64,000 nucleotides of DNA from Stictocephala bisonia (Eukaryota; Arthropoda; Insecta; Hemiptera; Membracidae), in assembly GCA_035578905.1 (NCBI GenBank), contig JAQJVL010002702.1:21381-85380 (forward strand), read 5' to 3'. Position 1 is the first letter of the stretch, and the number at the start of each line of letters is the position of its first letter. The position numbers and the translations under genes are program-made. The notes under the pieces were generated by a model. The model had not been told where the DNA came from and did no database searches. It saw only the letters and a program-made list of their open reading frames with translations. Below are positions 37,656 through 49,812 of this stretch, in pieces.

Positions 37656-40600
37656 AAACAAAGTGTTAATTTTAAAGGGAAAAGTTGCTTTTTAAAAAAA
37701 ATTTAAAGTTATGGCCGGTTCCCCCCAATTACATTTAAATGATAAATTCAAAATCATATCTAAATTTCCCCCCCCATTTTATGGCCATAAAGCAATTTAA
37801 TTTAGTGTTTGCCCAATTTGGGAAAGCAGAAAAGCGAAATTAGCCCAAAGAAAGGCCCCGGGTTTTTTTGGGGGGGGTAGGTATGATTTTTAAAGGTGAA
37901 ACAGGTAGATTTTTGAGGGCATTGGGTTCACTTTTCCCCCGTAAGTGTGGTGGGAAAAGCCGTCAATAAATAGATGGGGAAAAAATGAAAATTTAAATTT
38001 TGTTTTTCATAGGAAGCTAAAGGGTCTAGATTTTTTATAACAATGAATTCAATTTAATTTAATCAACAAAACCGGTGTGGCAATTTATGTTTTTTTGGGA
38101 AATTTTAAAAAAACCCCTTTTTGGGGGTTTTTTTCGACTTTTTTCTGTTAATTTGTAATCTGGTCCATTAAAAACAAAATACTGTCTCCAGGGATCACTG
38201 TTCCCTCTAAGGGCCCCCCGCGTTAAAAATTTATTTAAAAGTTTTTACTTTTCCCTCAAAAATCTAAACCCGGGCCCATCCCCCCATATCTAGCGCCCCA
38301 AAAATCTGGCCTTTTTTATTGGCTATTTACAAAACTTCCTTGCCAAAAAACCTTTTTGTTAAGGATCCAAAAAATGTTTCTGAGTTAAAAAAATTTTTCC
38401 AAACCCAGACAAAAAAAAAACTCTCAAAAATTTTTTGGCCCCAAATTTCACATTGCCCAAAACTACTGGGCCCAAAAATTAGGAAAGGGTTTGTCTTTGA
38501 AAACCAAGGGGGTTTCAAAAAACTCTAAAAAAATATTTTTGGAATTTTCGGAAATCATTCCCCAAAATTATTTTTAAACCTTTTTGTGCCGGACCTTGAA
38601 CCCTCTATTTGGGGGAAAAGTTCCAAGCAAATTTGGCAAAAATGTAAAAGGGGTTTTCAACAAAAATCATATTAAAATTTTTTTGGGTTATAAAACCTTT
38701 AAATAAATTTTGTTTTGTTTTAAAAGGTTTTTTATTGCCCCCTTTTGGGGTTTTGAATTAAATTTTAAAATTTTGTCTTCCAAGTATTTAAAAAAATAAA
38801 AAAAAAAATGTAAAAAAAGATAAAAGTTTAAAAAAAAAAAATTTGACTTTTGGGGGTCCCCTAAAAGATATTTCAGTTTTTTTTTTAATTTTTTCCCGTA
38901 ATACGATTAAAAGTTTCATCTTTTAAAAAGAACAAAAAAAAGTATAATCAATTTTTTACTTTTTTTGGGAAACAATTCCCCAAAATTTTGAAAATAAAAA
39001 TTTTTTACAAAAACCCATAATTTACAAACGGAAAAAAAATATATGTTTTTTGGAAAAAAATTTTTTTCTCGGTATTCTTTTTAAAAAAAAAAAAAGTTTT
39101 AAGAAGTAAATTTTCTAAATTTGGAGTTATTCTATAAACCCAAAAATTTTGTTGAAAACCCTAGTAAACTTTAAAAAATAAATAGAAAATAAATCATTAC
39201 CTACCTTATTGATTGTTTTAATAATTCAGAATTCAGGTGAAAAAAAACAGGGCTCCCCTTTCTGAAGCATTGAATTTTATTATTGTTTTTTTTTTCACAA
39301 TCATTACAGTTTTTCTTTAATTTTTATTAACCCTCCAAGTGATATGCATTTTACCCCTTAGTGATAGGCCCTGTTTTAGGCAACGCCCCGGTTTTTTTTA
39401 TTTAAAATTTATAAAAAATGTTTAAATACCCCGTAATATGGGCATATTTTTAAAATAAAAAAGTTCTAAAAATATGTTAAAATGGGTTAAAAAAGAAAAA
39501 ATTAAACCCAAAAAATTTTTTTTTTGAAAAATTTTTGGTTTAAACCTTGAAAAAATTTTTCTCAAAAAAAATTTTTTTGTTTTTGAGTCCTTTTTTTATT
39601 ATAGTTATTTGGGGAAAAACTTTTGAAAAACCAAATTTTAAAACCCAAAAAAAACACAATTTTGTTCTAAAAAACCCCAAAAAATATATTAAAACCACAG
39701 TTTATCCCGTTGTAGAAAAAAAGAAATCAAAAGAAAAAGTTTTTGTACTAAAATTTAAAAAACAAAAAATTTTAGAAAAATGTATTGTTTTTTATTTAAA
39801 TTACATTTTTAAAAATTTTTATAGGACCGGGAAAAAATTTATTTTGACTTGTAAATGTTTTTAAAAATGAATAAAAAATTTTTTTTTTTGCAGCAAATTA
39901 TTAAATATTTTACCCTATTTACATGGAAAAAACGAGGATAAATATCCCCTTTTTCCGAATTTTGACTCCCCTACAGCAGGGTTTTCCCCTTTTTCTTTTA
40001 GTTCCCTTTAAAGGGCTCCCCGAAGTGGTTCAAACGGCCCCTTGTTTTACTCTAATTTTCAAATAATTTAAAAATATTTTTCCCCAAAAATAACAAAAAT
40101 AAAAAAAAACAACTAAACGCACTAAAATAACCTTTAAAAAGGAATAATAAACAAACTGATATACGCGCTTTGTCACGAAACCCGAATGACGAGCGGGGGG
40201 AACCCGCTGATCGTAAAATTAAAACAATACACTTTTTCCCCCGTAAATTTTTAAAAAAAATTTTAAAATTAGATTTTAAAAAGAGGGCTCTTTTCCTGAA
40301 AAATTTTTGTTTTTAAAATAACTGAATTTTTCCCATTTTTGTTTTTGTTTGCGGGGGCTTTTTGCGACGGCTCGGGGCGAGCCGTTAAACGATTCAGAGG
40401 GGGTCATTAACGGCTCGGAACCAAACCGATATTTCTTTGGGGGGGTTTTAAAAATTTTTTAAACCATTTTACAATTTAAAAAAAGATTAAACCCTTTTAT
40501 TTGGGAAAAACACCAACACCGCTCGGGAAAAAATGTTTAAAAAACAACCCAAAACGCAACTTTTTTAAACTAATGAAAAACGGGTATATCGAAGAAATAA

Positions 40601-40884
40601 AAACGAAACAATCGATCCGAAACAAGTTTCTTTTGACGCTTTTTAAGCTGTCTGCAAACGTTTCTACCAGTTTTAAAACAGTAAAGGGAGTTTCTTAATA
40701 AAAATTTAAAAAAAGGACAAACCCCCGTGTCGACGGCCCTTTTTAGCACAGATTTTTCCCGTAACGGAGCGTGCGTGCCGGGGAATTTTAAAAAGGGTTT
40801 TAAAAAAACAAAAAGCGTTTTTTTTTTGCCCCAAAAAAAAAAAAAAGTTGCAGGCTTTTGAATTTTTTTAAAAAAAAGTAACGT

Positions 40885-40970
40885 ATTGACTTAGTTTGGG
40901 GTTTAAAATTTGGGGCCAGTACAAATAAAAGCCTTAACCACTGAGCTCCATACCACTAAATATGAGATAA
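40885..40970 (-). mobile_element. tRNA-derived SINE-like remnant (corrupted)
   Basis: Reverse complement carries a box-A-like GGAGCTCAGTGGTTAAGGC (around plus 40929-40950). The expected box B about 40 bp away is obscured by errors (ATTTTAAACCCC). A Pol III SINE head is the best explanation. Confidence 0.35.
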
Positions 40971-41058
40971 AGATCTTTTACAAAAAAGTTTAAGATTTAC
41001 GTTCTAATATTTTTATGAAATAAAACCCAAAATTTATTAAAAAATTTTGAAGTTACAG

Positions 41059-41190
41059 GTAGTGTGAAGGGAAATCCAAATTTGGGGAACTAGACCCAGA
41101 GTTTTGGTTTTTAGCAGTGGACAGAATTTTTACCGGGCCACAGACTGGAAGGGGTGGGTATTGGGCCCTTTTTTCCGGGGCTCTCTTCAA
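41059..41190 (+). CDS. ARFGEF1/2: ARFGEF exon j (corrupted)
   Basis: Acceptor GTTACAG ends at 41058; donor GTAAGC starts at 41191. Across frames: V.[24 protein letters not shown].IV and FVRALCQ, the conserved block preceding the VSMDELL segment in BIG proteins (family [21 protein letters not shown]). The insect-type start (VKEHIGETS) is a clue to arthropod origin. Several homopolymer expansions break the frame (GGTTTTTAGC for GGTGGTAGC). Confidence 0.85.
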
Positions 41191-41520
41191 GTAAGCTTTT
41201 AGTGTAGAAATTTCTCTTAAAAAATACAAAAAAATAAAAGCTTTATTTAAAAAAAATAAAATTTCAACTACCTTTTTTAATTATTTAGTATAAAAAGAAA
41301 ATAAAAAATTTAAATGAAAAAAATAAAAATTGGAAATTTTAAAAAAGTTAATTTTTGGTTTTGAAATTTACTTTCCCCCATGAAATGTAATAATAAACAT
41401 AGTTGAAAGACCAAAATGACAATGTGGGGGGGGCCCCCAATCTAAATTTTGTGGGAATGGAAAATAAGGGCCCCTTTTTTTTTGCTGCCCGAAGATGAAA
41501 TACATTATGGTTTTCAACAG

Positions 41521-41676
41521 GTGTCAATGGATGAACTCCCCCCCAGCCACCCCGCCTCGAATGGTTTTGGGCCCGCAGAAAAATTTTGGAAAAAATTTCC
41601 TACAAAAAAAATTGGGGGTATCCTTTTACAATGGGTCTCGGGATCTGGGGAGGTGCCCGGGGAAACACTTTAAAAG
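41521..41676 (+). CDS. ARFGEF1/2: ARFGEF exon k (corrupted)
   Basis: Acceptor TTCAACAG ends at 41520; donor GTATTA starts at 41677. It reads VSMDEL, then ..HP.RM.GLQKI.E, SYY..GRI.LQWS and W.VLGEHF.K in shifted frames, the family block VSMDELLS...RMFSLQKIVEISYYNM.RIRLQWSRIW. It directly follows exon j (intron 330 bp, nothing seen in it). Two overlapping ORFs annotated across it reflect the frame errors. Confidence 0.86.
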
Positions 41677-44249
41677 GTATTAGCACAAGCGATTATGTAT
41701 TTTTGTGTAACAGAAAAAAGTTGTGTCACAGAAATTTTTTGGGAAAAAGTTAAAAGTAATTTTAATTTAAAAAAAAAAAATGTAAAAGAGACACTTTTCA
41801 TTTTTTTAAACCCCGGAATTTAAAATAAAGTAGCATTTTCTTTTTGCCCCTCAAATTTTTTCTGTTTTAAAACCCTGGGTTTTTTAAAATATCCAATCAT
41901 GTTCAACTCTTGTTTATTTGTAAACGTTACTTATAGACCATTGATGTTTTTTTTTCCAATAAAATTTGTTTGTTTATCCAGCCCCCGGTTTTATTTTTTT
42001 ATTTAAACAGAAACTAAAAAATTGAACCCAAGGGGGTCCCAAAATTCTTATTTCAAAAAACAACATATATTTCCCCTTTTTTTTTCATGTATTTATTTCC
42101 CTTTACTCATTTGCAGTTCCTGTCCAAGCTTTGCGACTGTAGGAAAAACTTAAAATTCAATTGCCTTAAAAAAAGCAATTTCCTTTTATAGATAAAAAAC
42201 TGCACAAACGGGCCCCTCCTGCTCAGCCAAAGCCCTGTCTTGACAGTCTAGTGGTTAACCCAAAAAAAGGGGGGCCCCAAGGGTTTCATCCTTTGCTATT
42301 TTTATCCAAGTTCCTATTTAGGATCACATTTAAAGGGCCCTAGCATACGTTAAAGTAAATTTAATGAGCCAGTTTTAAAGGGCAGCTAGGGGTGTGGTAA
42401 CATTTTAAAATTTCTGCAATTTGGGCGGATACGAAGTGGGGGGATTTTCCTCCCCAAAAAATTGTGCCCCATTTGTTGAAAAACTGAACGAGTATGGGCT
42501 GATGACTTTCATTAAAATATTAAAAAAAAAAAAAACCCAAATTTTTTAGAGATGGGTAATAGTTTTTGGGGAAGTTTGGTTTACATAGGCCCGCCAAAAG
42601 GGCTTTTGGTAAAAATCGGTGGCAGAAAACACCTAAGGAATTTTTGGGAAGTCGGTTTCAGAAACAAGGGGTAAGGGCTTTTGAGCTCCCAAATTTGAAT
42701 CCAAACCCCAAAAAGGGAAAAATTTTTTGAAATGAAATTTTTTCATCCCTTTTACGTACCCTCTTTACTTGTCTGATTAGTTCCCCACACAAAATCAATA
42801 GTCTATTGGGGAAAGGCCCCGAAAACAAGAAGAAAAAAAATTCCTTCACATGTTCCAAAAATTTGGCCCAAAAATAACTCGGCAGCTCTTTTGAATTTCT
42901 TTGGTTTGACTAAGTTTTAAAAAAATCAATTCCAGGGGAGACAAGATTTCCCAGGGGGACTAATCCTAACTATAGTGCTGTTTCTCTCGTTGTTGGTTGG
43001 GGGTTGCCAGTCTTCCAAAAAGTTCCCAAATTTTTCTTAGTACCCCTGGGACCCTTGGAAAAAGGGTTTAAACCCCTCCAACAATGAAGGGGGTCAAAAT
43101 TTTTCCATTTGACTAGCTTAAAAGGGGGGAAGATTTCATTATACCCACTTTTCCCCAAAAGGGAGTAGGGTTTTATTTCGAGGATATAATTGTAAACAAA
43201 ATTTAAAAAAAAAAATGGTTTGGGGGGTTTTTTAAATTTTTAAGCTTTTTTTTACTTTTTAAAAACCATTTTTGATTGTTTTTAAAAAATTTAAATTTTT
43301 TTTTAAATTACATTTTAAATTTTTTAAAATAGTTGGGAAATTGGGGGTTTTATACATTATTTAAAATAAAATAAATAAAATCTAAAGTATCCGAAACTAA
43401 AAGGGGGGGAAAAATTGGATTTGCTTAAACATCATTCTAACTCCTGAATCCTGGGTTTAAAAAACCAAAAAAAGGGAAAAAAAACCCGATCAGTTTTCAG
43501 TATTAAATAACTTTTCCCTGAAAAGGAAAAAAAAATTTAATAAGCCCTTTTTATAATCGAAAATTTTTTTACAAAGGGGAAAAAAGTTAAAAGGGGCACC
43601 TATCCCTTTCAAACATTTCCCCCTGGCAACAGCGACGGGCAACCCCCCCTTTTTCCGCTCCCCCCCATCACTTTTGCAAACAGTATGTAGCTCAAACAAA
43701 GAAACCCTTTTCTTTGGGATGGTGGAAAAACCCGCAAATCAGGTTTTCCCTAGTGTCTTACATATCGAAGGAGGGGGGTGGGTTTTCGTAAAAGTCTAAA
43801 TGAGAATTTGGACTTAAAAAACTAAAAAAATTTAAATAAAAACGGTACAAAACTTGTATTTTTACGCCTAATCACAAGAGGGTTCAGCAGTAGTTGTGAG
43901 GGTAAAAATAAAACCATTGGAACGACCGGTTTTTAAAAACCAGTCCCGAAAAAGACCCGCGAGGAATCTGTTCTGGACACCCCTGTATATATGAAAAAAA
44001 ATTTCCATGCTTTTTTTTAGTAAAATTTAGTAAGTTTTTTTAGTTAAAAAATTTTAAATTTAAACTTAGTTTTAAAAAGTAGAGAATTTTGTACTTGACT
44101 TGCATACCCAAATTTTCAAACATTCATAGTGTTTCCAAAAAAAAGTGTCAAACAATTTTGTTTGAATGTTTTTAAATCTGTGAAATTTTTGTATTAAAAA
44201 TTTTGTATATTTAAAAAAAAACCACTTAAAATTTTATATGATTTTTTAG
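41677..44249 (+). other. ARFGEF intron (2.6 kb), corrupted sequence
   Basis: Holds a SINE-like tRNA head at 42240-42295. The minus ORFs at 42658-42858, 42970-43158 and 43490-43699 show no domain and are probably artefacts. Confidence 0.5.
42240..42295 (+). mobile_element. tRNA-derived SINE-like remnant (corrupted)
   Basis: Box-A-like GACAGTCTAGTGGTTAA (from 42242) and box-B-like GGGTTTCATCC (42281-42291) lie at near-normal spacing for a Pol III promoter. No tail or duplication could be defined in this low-accuracy region. Confidence 0.4.
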
Positions 44250-44413
44250 GGTTTGGAATTTCAAACCTAACGAAGACATTGAATATTTGCTCTGGATTCT
44301 TTGCGTCAACTTTCTATGAAAATTTATTGAAAAAAAGGGGAAAATTTGCTAAATTTTTAAAATTTTTAAAAATTTCTTGAGACCTTTTTAACACATCCTG
44401 AAAAAGAAAAAAG
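44250..44413 (+). CDS. ARFGEF1/2: ARFGEF exon l (corrupted): HDS2
   Basis: Acceptor TTTTTTAG ends at 44249; donor near GTTAAA at 44414. Reads V..[24 protein letters not shown], then EFA.F.F.KDFLRPF, EHI.KK. This is the HDS2 signature ([21 protein letters not shown]), one of the most conserved parts of large Arf-GEFs. The [10 protein letters not shown] stretch (44300-44325) is essentially error-free; the second half is expanded with T and A runs. Confidence 0.9.
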
Positions 44414-44559
44414 GTTAAATTTTTTCATAAAATTTTTGTTGAAGCTTTCCATATTTTTAGAAGAGGTAAGGGTTTAATTTTTTTATAAATTTTTTTTTAC
44501 ATAAAAAAATTTTTTTTTTCTTACACTTCAAATATTGGGATGGGTTTTAAAAAATTAAA

Positions 44560-44769
44560 AAATTTTTTATTGCCCGATCACGAAAACCCCCCAAATTTTT
44601 TGAGATATGGTTGTTTCCCCTGTATTGCTCAGATGGTAAACTCACAAGCCAAGAACATTTCGCTCAAAGGGTGGAAGAACATCTTCAGTGTCTTCCAAAC
44701 TGGCCGCATCATATCACGAGGAGGCCTTATTTTTTAAAAAGGCCTTTCAAAACCACTGGTATATTTTCT
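44560..44769 (+). CDS. ARFGEF1/2: ARFGEF exon m (corrupted): HDS2
   Basis: Reads NRSPTIRDMVV in blurred form, then clean CIAQMVNSQAKNIS and GWKNIFSVFQ, then LAASYHEEA and AFQTTG in a second frame. Donor GTAAAG begins near 44770. The acceptor is not resolved; the exon starts within about 20 bp of 44560. It continues exon l (FEHIMK.N then RSPTIRD), separated by a short intron of roughly 150 bp. Two overlapping ORFs (44540-44737 and 44611-45003) are halves of this one exon plus intron. Confidence 0.9.
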
Positions 44770-45309
44770 GTAAAGGGGTTTTCTTTTTTGAAAAATTTTC
44801 AAATTTTTTCTTGTTGGGAAAAAAGTTTTTATTTTTCCTTTTCAAACTTTTTAAAAGGGGTATATTTTCTTTTTCTTCAACTCTTTTCCTTTTCAGGAAA
44901 CCAATTAAAATTTGTGTTTTTTTTTGAAATGAAATATGGGTTTTTTTTTGGGGCACAAATTGCGGGGTTTTTTGGCTTTAGGGGGGGGGCGGGGGTAGAA
45001 TAAGGGGTTGGATATTTTTTTTTAAAAAAAGATTATTTTTAAAAAAATTTTTTTAAAAATTAAATTTAAATGGGAAGGGGTTATTTGGGGTTTTTAAATG
45101 AAGGGTTTATTTTAAAAAAAAAAAAAAATGGGGGTTTTAAAAGGTTTTTTTTTTTTTTTTTAGTTTTTTTTTGGGGAACTGGGAAATTTCTTTTAAATTT
45201 TCAATAAATGATAATAATTTTTTTTTTTGTTAAAAAATGTTTTATTCTTTTTTTAAAATTTGGGGCCCCTTTTAAATTTTTTTAAATTTAAAAAGGGAGT
45301 TATTGTAGT

Positions 45310-46160
45310 TTCAATTTCCTATAATGGGTGTTTTTAAAAAAAGTGTCAAGCGAAAGTTTTTGGAAATTTTAAAATTATTTTTGACCTTGTTCCATATCCA
45401 TGACAGTATTTTTCTTATTTTTTTGATTCCATTATTATTTTTTTTAAAAAGAGCAGATTTTTTTGAAGGTTTGAGAGAACACCCGCTTGTTAATATTTCT
45501 AAAAACCCACGAATAAAAGGGTTTTCATGATGTATTTTTTGTTTTAAAAGGTCATAATTCTTAAATATTTCTTTTGAATTTTGAAAACTTGGGCCCTTTA
45601 TTCCCTTGGGACAAAGCCCCATAATTTTAAAATTTCCCTATTTTAAATTTAAAAAAAAAAATAAAGGGATAGTAAAAATATATGCTTTGTTTTAAAATCA
45701 ATTAAGTTTTTCAAAATACCAGCATCTGATAGCATGCCGTTTTCAGTCTCTTGGCAAGCGTTTTGAATACGGGTTTTTCCCGGTAAGGTTCTTAAACAAA
45801 AAAAATTTCCCAAAAAAATTTTGTATGTTGATATCTGAATCTAAACCATATAAAAAAAATGTTAGTTGTAAAGGCCCTTTTTTCGTTTTTTGTGTTTGAA
45901 AAAAATGTAACCTTCTTTTTGAATTGTTAAAACTGTAATCCGTTAGCTCTAAACCAAATCATCTAAGTTTTTTGCATAGAATTTTTTGTGATGGCATTTA
46001 GCTGATCTAAATTTTCTTCCCCTAAAAAATTGCATTTGTAAACGTCAAACACATAAAATTGTTTTACATGGGGGCATTTCAAGGTAGGGCATTTTTATAG
46101 ACCAAAATTAAAAATTTTGGGCCCATTTTGGACCCCGGGGGAACACCCCCTTTAAATCTT
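45310..46160 (-). mobile_element. Non-LTR retrotransposon remnant: RT palm and thumb (corrupted)
   Basis: From 46150 downward on the minus strand, across frames: GVP.GSKMGP (motif B), GEENLDQLNAITKNSMQK, FRANGLQ (the NL...W...NGL.LN.KT region after YADD), FFS.TKNEKRAFTTNI and LDSDIN, then YGI.LWG and VFKIQKKYLRIMT in the thumb and C-terminal part near 45560-45620. Order is correct for a jockey/CR1-like ORF2. The end of the element near 45310 is not defined. Confidence 0.8.
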
Positions 46161-46502
46161 TGGGCCCAAACAGAAAAACATTTTTTTTTTTTTTAAAAAA
46201 ACAATTGTCCTCTGAAATCGCCAATAAATATGAATTCATCCAAGATAAACTGCAAGGGAAAAAAATTTTTAAAGTTTAAGTTTGTTTTTAAAAGGAAATT
46301 TTGTATTTTACAGAACAAATGCCCTTTGGTTAAATCGCAAACACTGCAGCAGTTTTTTCCGCATCCATCCAAAACACGAGCAACTTGTGTATGAAGTCTA
46401 TCATTGCCCGAGAAGGGTTTTTAGGGCCATTTTTGAAACCATTGTGTCAGGGATCATAAAGGGTTTTTATAGGATTGAGGGAGGAGTTTAAAAAAGGTTT
46501 TT

Positions 46503-46570
46503 TTTGGTCGGTAGCGTAGTTGGTTCAATCCATCTTCATGGTAAAAGGGGGTTTTCAGTTTGATCCCAAT
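46503..46570 (+). mobile_element. tRNA-derived SINE-like remnant (corrupted)
   Basis: Box-A-like GGTAGCGTAGTTGGTT (from 46510) and box-B-like GTTTGATCCC (46557-46566). The head resembles a tRNA with a TAGCGTAGTTGG box A. Boundaries are unclear. Confidence 0.45.
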
Positions 46571-49500
46571 CAGAGTCAATACATTTTTAAAAAGGTTTAC
46601 TGATAAACCCCCGGGTGTTAAATTTTTTCATTGGGCTGTTTTAAAAAATGACAATTTTTTAAGGCAAAATCCCGGGCCCTTTTTTTTTTAAACAAAGACT
46701 ACATTGTTCATTTAACCCCCTCAGTCACACACTCATTCGAAATCCATATTCGCCCATTTCCCTTTACGATCGGGTCCCTTTTGAATAAATAAATAAAAAT
46801 AAAAAAAAAAAGGTTTTTTTTTGGTGGGGGGACTTTTTAAAAATTTGATTTTTTCTCCCCCTTATGATAAATACTTTTTTACCCTTTCTTTTGTACGTAA
46901 ATAAACCCATTTTCCCTTTCTTCACTTTGGGGTTAAATTTTTTTTACGTTTTTAATTCCTGTTAAAATTCTCCCTAAACCACCACATTAATAAAAAATCT
47001 CAGCCTGCTTTCGTTTTTCCTAGATAAAAAAGTTGTATAATCTAGAAAACTGTAAGTCTAATTTTTGGGGGGTGCCCAAATAATTTCAATCAAGTCAGGG
47101 GGTTATTTTCATGTCTTAAACATTTCACAATGAAAACCAAAAATTTGCCAAACCTTTTTTGTCATTTTTTTGTTTTTTTGTATCAGCTGTTTGAAAAAAA
47201 TTATTAAATGCCAATATTACTCTTATAAAAAAAAAAAGGAAAAAATTGAGAGGCCCGTTTCTAACACCCTCCCGAAAAATGGGGAATTTTTGGGGGAAAC
47301 TCTTTCTTCCGGGTTTCTATTTTACAAAAAACTAAATTTACCCCCCAAATTCCTTTCCCTCTGCTCAGTTTATTCCAGGATTTTTTTGAGAACATTGTTT
47401 TTTTGGGTTTTTATAAGGATTTTGCCTTTAAAAGGGGAATTTCACAGTTAATTGTTCGCTATTGAATTTTGCCATTAGCCCAATATATCACATATTTGGG
47501 GCCCACAAAGAGTTGCAAATTTTATTATTATTATTTATATATATAATATTTTATAATATAAATATAAAATATATTATTTATATATGGCAATAGCACTTAA
47601 GTTCAAATTTTAACCCCTTTAAAAAAAGGCTGAGCAATTTTTTTGTAAATTTTTTTCCCAATTTAAAGCTTAATTTTCTTGAATATATATGGGTTTTAAA
47701 TTTTTGTAAAAATTATAATTTTTTTTTAAAAACTAAAACCCGGAAAGTTAAAAAATTTAAAAAAAAAAAAAAAATAAAAAATAAACAATTCATAAATAAC
47801 TCAATTTTTAAAAAATACCAATAAAAAAAGAATACAATATTTAAATCAATTTTAAAACAACAGATTATGTAAAACAAAATAAACCTATTTACAAAAAAAA
47901 TTTAAAAAAAAGGGCGTCACAATGAAAAATATGAGGAAAAATTTGAAATAAAAAAACCCTTTTTTTACACAAACCCGGGGGTTAAATACAATTTCACGAG
48001 ACCGGGCAACAATTAACTGCAGACTGACGAGCGGGCCCGCCCGGGCGCCGCGTCTTTTTACCCGCAGAAGCTATATATTCGCTGCGGGGCGCTAAACGGT
48101 TACCTCGACGGGCAATAATGAAAAGAAAACTTCCCTATTTTTTTAACCCTTTTGTTGCTTAGAACCAGTCCAAAAATTTTTCGAAAATTTAATAATAACC
48201 CGAAAAAAGTCTTGCCTTGAATCTTAAACCGTACTTGAATTAGGCCTGTTTAGGGGTTATTTTTATCAAACTCGCGAAATATTACGTATAAACGCTTACG
48301 GGCAATTGTAAAAAAAAGGTTTTATATACGGATGCGCTTTTAAGGGTTAATATTTCTATAGTTTATTGCAGTTTCATACAATCACAAACTTTTTTTTTCG
48401 GTTAGGTTTAAAGGGATTAACCTAAAATTCAATAGGAGAGATAGAAAAACGGGAAAACTTATCTAAGAAAAACAAGTCCCCTAACCCCCAGAGAAATATA
48501 AACAAAAAAAAAGAAACACTTGCACGAATTTTCAGTGCCACTGGCTTTTTTTTATTTTTTGGGGGAAAAGTCCTTTCTCTCCTAATTTAAAATTTCTAAA
48601 ATATTATTTTTCCAAAAAAATTTTCGATTTAAAAATAAAATTTTTTATAGTTTTTAAATTTTTAAATCGTTACTATAAAATTTTGTTTTTTAATTTGATA
48701 AAAAATAAATGTTTTGGGCAAAAATTCAAAATAATTTAAAATTTCAATATTTGTTAAATATAGTTTTCAAAAATTATTGTTGGGTTTTTAAACCCCCCAA
48801 ATTTCAGTTGGTGGCTTACCTTTTTTACTGTTTCTGGCCACAAACTGTAAAACAAATAAAATCAACCCCAATTGGGCCAAAAGGGGGAAAAACTGGATTT
48901 AAAAAATGAAAAACAATTTTTTTTTTTATTTTTCAGTTATTTGGTTTGGCCCCCCTCTTAACCCAATTTTTTATGATGCTAAAAAAATTTAAATACTGTT
49001 TTGTTTTCTGTCCCAAGTATTTTAAATTTTGAAATAATGATAAATTCCCAAAAAAAATTATTTTAAATTAAACTTTATAAACCAACCAAACCCTACCTGT
49101 GGCAAAAAATTTTTTAAAAAAAAAATTTTGGGAAAATATTGTTTCCCCCCTGACTTTCTAAATTAAAAATTTAAAAAGTTTGTTTCCCCAAAAAAATGCC
49201 TTAAAAGAAAATAAATTTTATATTACATATAAAAAATATTCAATATTTTTCCCAAGGGAAAAAAAAAACAAAAAGTATCGGAAAAATTTAAAATGGAGAT
49301 AATTCAAAAAGTAAAATTTCCTAAAAATTTTTTTTTTCTTTTTAATTTTTTTTTAAATTTTGTATTGAAAATAATCTTTTTTTTTGATTTTTTTTTTTAT
49401 TGGGTTTAATTTTGGGTTTTAAACAATCATTGGGGAAAGTTAGTGGTATAAACGGTTATTTCTGTTAGTGTCGGGAAAATTTCCATTCCCCCTTTAATTA

Positions 49501-49632
49501 TAACTCCCTTTTTTAATTTTCTTCCCTTTTTTTATACTTTCCCCCAAAATCTTAAAAGGCCATATCTGTTTTAAAATAGCTTTCAATTTGATGTAATTTT
49601 TTTGAGAATTTAAAAAGGGTTTTTTTAAAATT

Positions 49633-49812
49633 GTTCACGATTAAAACCTTTTTCAAGCACTTTGCCATCATGATTGGGTTCGTTCCAAGATGCAAATCAA
49701 GTTCTTGTCAGAATTTGGGCCCGCAATGCCCGTTTTCCCCCGACACCCCGCATGGAAGCTATAAAGGAAATCAATTTGGACTTGGCAATGTTTTTCACCC
49801 AAAAGCCTTCAG
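49633..49812 (+). CDS. ARFGEF1/2: ARFGEF exon n (corrupted): HDS region
   Basis: Reads KHFAI.I.SFQDA, LSE blurred, then ARNARFP.TPRMEAI and LAMFFTQKPS, matching the family stretch FEKHF..TIDSFQDAVKCLSEFACNA.FPDTSMEAIRLIR. Donor GTATTG starts at 49813. The acceptor is blurred near 49630. The next exon (54538) continues with the family order (acidic linker, then WVRGWFP). This is the last ARFGEF exon inside the low-accuracy block. Confidence 0.86.

Larger units (their letters stand above)
30641..41058 (+). other. ARFGEF intron (10.4 kb), corrupted sequence
   Basis: Contains an 18-bp-class minisatellite (31555-31935), an unidentified GC-richer segment (32250-33590), a LINE reverse transcriptase remnant (35380-35990), a GC-rich inverted repeat (37436-37655) and a SINE-like tRNA head (40885-40970). 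The rest is uninterpretable homopolymer-rich sequence. Confidence 0.6.
44770..49632 (+). other. ARFGEF intron (4.9 kb), corrupted sequence
   Basis: Includes a LINE reverse transcriptase remnant (45310-46160), a SINE-like tRNA head (46503-46570), an AT-rich palindromic stretch (47520-47590) and a GC-rich patch (48000-48130) of unknown nature. Confidence 0.5.

Noticed and set aside
39547..39864. 105-codon Lys/Phe-rich ORF
   Set aside because: Composition follows the A and T runs of the low-accuracy block; no conserved motif.
44688..44927. Phe-rich ORF downstream of exon m
   Set aside because: Starts inside exon m in the wrong frame and runs into intronic T runs.
46282..46491. Possible additional ARFGEF exon in an open frame
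   Set aside because: No match to the segment expected between exons m and n, which are already contiguous in the family alignment.
47520..47590. AT palindrome, considered as an origin or MITE
   Set aside because: Simple TA-rich sequence in a region of unreliable bases.
48000..48130. GC-rich patch considered as an rRNA or CpG-island fragment
   Set aside because: No recognisable rRNA core sequence, and base errors make the composition unreliable.
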